Positions 61,305-64,000 of a stretch of 64,000 nt of DNA are shown in pieces. The DNA lies in the IMG/VR virus record IMGVR_UViG_3300008113_000071, positions 1-64,000 of that record, one strand, 5' to 3'. The translations under genes were made by a program, and so were the position numbers. Below the pieces are notes generated by a model, which was not told the origin of the DNA, made no database searches, and saw only the letters and a program-made list of their open reading frames with translations. Position 1 is the first letter of the stretch. Each line of letters starts with the position of its first letter. This stretch comes from a virus.

Positions 61305-64000
61305 ATGAATACTTGTCAAGTAGGTATAAAGAGTACAGTTGAAAAATATGTAAGTGGTAAATCCTATTTAGGGTTTAATGGAAAAAACTTTATCCAGATT
61401 TTTACATCTGTTAAAGAGAAAGTTAATCCATCTAACTTTTATGGTGTTGCTACAAGTGTTGCAAACACTTTAAACAAAGCTATCAATTCTGATCTTGTAT
61501 TAGGAAGAGTATTTTATCCAACACAAACTCCTGGTGGAGTTGTTGGTGTTTCTATAAACCCAACAGCAGCTCAATTAAATCTATTGAATGCTAAAGAGGA
61601 AGCTGAGATTCAAGAAGCATTAGATATGCTTAATGCAGAAACTCCTGAACCTGATAGACTTGATATAGAAAATGACTTAGCGTTTGGAGTTGATGAGAGT
61701 GGAGATAGTTTCATTGCTTATCAAAATCAAGAAGTACCAGTTTCTAAAGCTAACTCTGAAACAGTTGCATTAGTAAAAGATGCTGCTGTTAAAATGGGCA
61801 TTGATATGCAAGCTCTGTCTGATTATGCTAAAGCTAATCCAGATGTAGATGTTAAAGATGTTAATGGTTTAGCTGATCTTACTAGAGGAGTTATTGCTAT
61901 TGCTACTGGTAAAGAAGATACTGCAATCACAGAAGAGGTTGTACATGTTGCTACAGCTATTCTTGAACAAACTAATCCACAACTAATCACTGCACTTATA
62001 TCTAAGATTGATAGGTTCAAAATCTACAAACAAGTCTTTGATTCTTATAGTAAACTTAAAGGCTATCAATTACCTAATGGTAAACCTGATATTCGTAAGA
62101 TTAAAAAGGAAGCTGTAGATAAATTAATAGCTGAAGCGATTGTTAATCAATCAGAAGGATCTACAGAGTTCCCTGAACTTATGCAGGAAGAAAATAGATC
62201 TATGATTAAACAATGGTGGGATACCATCAAAGATTATATCAAGGGTGTATATTCTAAAACAAACATTGATTTATTCCAAAAGGCTGGAGTATTAATTACT
62301 GAAGGTGAAGTTAATGGAACTGTATCTGATCTTGTAGAAGGTGGTGTATTCTTTCAAAGAATAGAGAATGCTATTCGTGATGAGTATTACGATAAGGTGA
62401 TAACTGAGAATAATAAGATGCAGTTAAATCCTAAGACACCAACTGATAAACGTCATTACACTTATGAAGGAGAACGTGTTACAAAATCTGTAACAGAAAA
62501 GGTTGATGAGGGTAAAAAAGAAATAGGTGGAGATGAGATTGATAAAATGATTTACGATCAGAAAAAAGACTTTGGTCTTGGAGGACATGATCTTATTGAA
62601 AATGAAATACTTACCAACTTAATTGATAAAGATGGTTTTGCAAAAAAAGAATTTACAAACACTCCAATTGCTAGTGACTTAAGTCCAGCAATACAAGAAA
62701 AGATAAAAGCATTTGCTAGAGAATTAATCCTATCATATCCAGAAGGAACTAGATTTCTTATTGAGAAGATGGTTATTAATACTAAAGAGAAAGGCATGCT
62801 TGCTTCTAAAGTAGATTTTAAAGCTATCATTCCTGTTATAAATAAAGAAGGACAACCTGATATTAAGGTGGACACTCTTGACTGGAAGTTTATTGGTATT
62901 GACAAAAACAAAACTGAAGATGTTCCTTGGTATAAAAGAAAGGATTGGATTGCTCAGATGCTTGAGTATGTGAAGATTGATCGTAACTATGGATTAAGAC
63001 CAGATCAAACTAGAAAATCTAGAATGGTCCCATTCATAGTTAATTATGAATATAACATTCCTGGAGTTCGTAAGAGTGGTGTATATGCTAAGTCTTTAGA
63101 GATTGGTAAATTAGATAGCACACAAGAAACAAACTTATACTTACTTCCTGTTCCTGTTATCAGTGAAACTACTGGAAACAAAGAAGTTGATAAATTAATT
63201 TTAGCTCTAAGAAAACAATGGGAGAAATTATATTCAAAACCAGTTACTCCAGAGAATAGAGATGCTAAGAACTTACAACTTAATGAGATTGATAAAGCTA
63301 TTCGTCACTTACATGTTAAGATTGACTTTGAACCTTTATACAATGTAGGTAAAACATTCTTAGATAGTGCAGCTACAACATTTAAATCTTTTGAGAATAT
63401 TGATTACTCAAACTTATCAGCAGAACAAATTCAAGAAAAACTTGGAGAACTATTATCATATCAAGCTAGTGCTCAAAAGTTTACAAACTTAGATCAAATC
63501 TTCCTATCTCATATTTCTAGAGAGGACATGAGTCCAGCAGATAAATTAATTCTTTCACGTTTAGAAGATGTTTCTAAAGCTACAGAAAGAATGATGGATA
63601 GAATTGAACAAATACAAAAAGATTATGTTGTTCAATTAGCTCTCAAAGAAGGATTTACAACAGAGACTGAGGGTGATTCTATATTAGATGCTGAGGTTGC
63701 AGTGACTGCATTTGCTAAAACATTTTTAGAAGCATCAAAACTTTCATCTAAGATTATTAATCTTGCTTCTAATTTATGGTTAAGAGCAAAAAGTTTAACT
63801 GACATTAGTGTATCTAATAAGATAGATGATTTTGAGAAGGTATTAACTCCTGCATTTAATGAAGCTAGAGCAAAAGGTAAAAGCGTATTTGATTTAATTG
63901 GTAGAGTTTATAATGGTGAGTTATCACTTAATAAAAAGATTGACTCTAAGTTCTTAACTGAAATTGATGCAGCAAAAGAAAAAGGAGATAAACAATTTTT
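61305..64000 (+). CDS. Large virion cargo protein, N-terminal part (cut by window edge)
   Basis: An open frame of 898 codons that runs off the right edge. ATG 61305 follows the polymerase stop by 4 bases. The protein begins MNTCQVGIKSTVEKYVSGKS and is acidic and helical. ITEEVVHVATAIL (about 208-220; E210, E211, H214), followed by KLIAEAIVNQ, resembles a degenerate zincin site in which the first His is Glu. Later parts (FKSFENIDYSNLSAEQIQEK ...) look coiled. It is likely ejected with the polymerase; it may also carry further polymerase-related parts outside the window. Confidence 0.7.
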   Translation, partial: MNTCQVGIKSTVEKYVSGKSYLGFNGKNFIQIFTSVKEKVNPSNFYGVATSVANTLNKAINSDLVLGRVFYPTQTPGGVVGVSINPTAAQLNLLNAKEEAEIQEALDMLNAETPEPDRLDIENDLAFGVDESGDSFIAYQNQEVPVSKANSETVALVKDAAVKMGIDMQALSDYAKANPDVDVKDVNGLADLTRGVIAIATGKEDTAITEEVVHVATAILEQTNPQLITALISKIDRFKIYKQVFDSYSKLKGYQLPNGKPDIRKIKKEAVDKLIAEAIVNQSEGSTEFPELMQEENRSMIKQWWDTIKDYIKGVYSKTNIDLFQKAGVLITEGEVNGTVSDLVEGGVFFQRIENAIRDEYYDKVITENNKMQLNPKTPTDKRHYTYEGERVTKSVTEKVDEGKKEIGGDEIDKMIYDQKKDFGLGGHDLIENEILTNLIDKDGFAKKEFTNTPIASDLSPAIQEKIKAFARELILSYPEGTRFLIEKMVINTKEKGMLASKVDFKAIIPVINKEGQPDIKVDTLDWKFIGIDKNKTEDVPWYKRKDWIAQMLEYVKIDRNYGLRPDQTRKSRMVPFIVNYEYNIPGVRKSGVYAKSLEIGKLDSTQETNLYLLPVPVISETTGNKEVDKLILALRKQWEKLYSKPVTPENRDAKNLQLNEIDKAIRHLHVKIDFEPLYNVGKTFLDSAATTFKSFENIDYSNLSAEQIQEKLGELLSYQASAQKFTNLDQIFLSHISREDMSPADKLILSRLEDVSKATERMMDRIEQIQKDYVVQLALKEGFTTETEGDSILDAEVAVTAFAKTFLEASKLSSKIINLASNLWLRAKSLTDISVSNKIDDFEKVLTPAFNEARAKGKSVFDLIGRVYNGELSLNKKIDSKFLTEIDAAKEKGDKQF

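Noticed and set aside
1-64000. Stop-codon reassignment as known in some crAss-like phages
   Set aside because: TAA, TAG (for example portal end 19654) and TGA (for example 23798) all end genes just where neighbours start, and no gene needs read-through.

Overview
The window is most likely a large part of the genome of a crAss-like phage (order Crassvirales) infecting a member of the Bacteroidota. The hallmark crAss-like set is visible by sequence: an IHF/HU-like protein, large terminase, portal, putative scaffold and major capsid protein in that order; a family B DNA polymerase and a DnaB-like helicase on the opposite strand; a P22-gp10-like tail muzzle protein; and very long virion cargo proteins, one of 4145 residues with a DFDID RNA-polymerase-like catalytic motif. 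The DNA is AT-rich. Start codons follow A-rich leaders without clear Shine-Dalgarno sites, and several plus-strand genes follow TTTG-N20/21-TAnnTTTG promoters, the known Bacteroidota primary-sigma type. TAA, TAG and TGA all end genes, so the code is standard.

Layout. Bases 1-12461 hold the minus-strand early/replication arm: partial SF2 helicase, DnaB-like helicase, a possible replisome organiser, PolB, GH73 lysis enzyme, guanylate-kinase-like protein, a phage tmRNA gene (7538-7892), DUF4314 and DUF6165 proteins, a tiny lipoprotein and many small proteins without known function. The arm is split by at least five hairpin/T-run terminators lying close to the next gene. Bases 12462-12855 are the divergent control region, with G-rich tracts, a 14-bp direct repeat and a good late promoter. 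Bases 12856-64000 hold the plus-strand late arm: small regulators and IHF (13.2-15.0 kb), packaging and capsid (15.0-22.7 kb), a structured RNA region after the capsid gene, connector and decoration proteins (22.8-26.8 kb), tail collar and fibre-anchor proteins (26.8-28.7 kb), a phosphoesterase with its own promoter, further connector proteins, the 2398-residue muzzle/adhesin (32.3-39.5 kb), and virion cargo proteins (40.6-64.0 kb) ending in an open reading frame that runs off the right edge.

How it works together (inference from crAss-like relatives): the cargo proteins with the RNA polymerase are injected and start transcription of the early arm. The early arm replicates DNA and modifies the host, and the tmRNA may keep translation running or tag proteins. 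The late arm, with host-type promoters, makes the virion. The most unusual parts are the phage tmRNA with a long tag ending in LAVAA, the poly-threonine modular adhesin whose poly-Thr element recurs at the ends or middles of three other genes, the structured RNA after the capsid gene, and the TACCAC triple repeat and hairpin/CA-leader pattern of the early arm.
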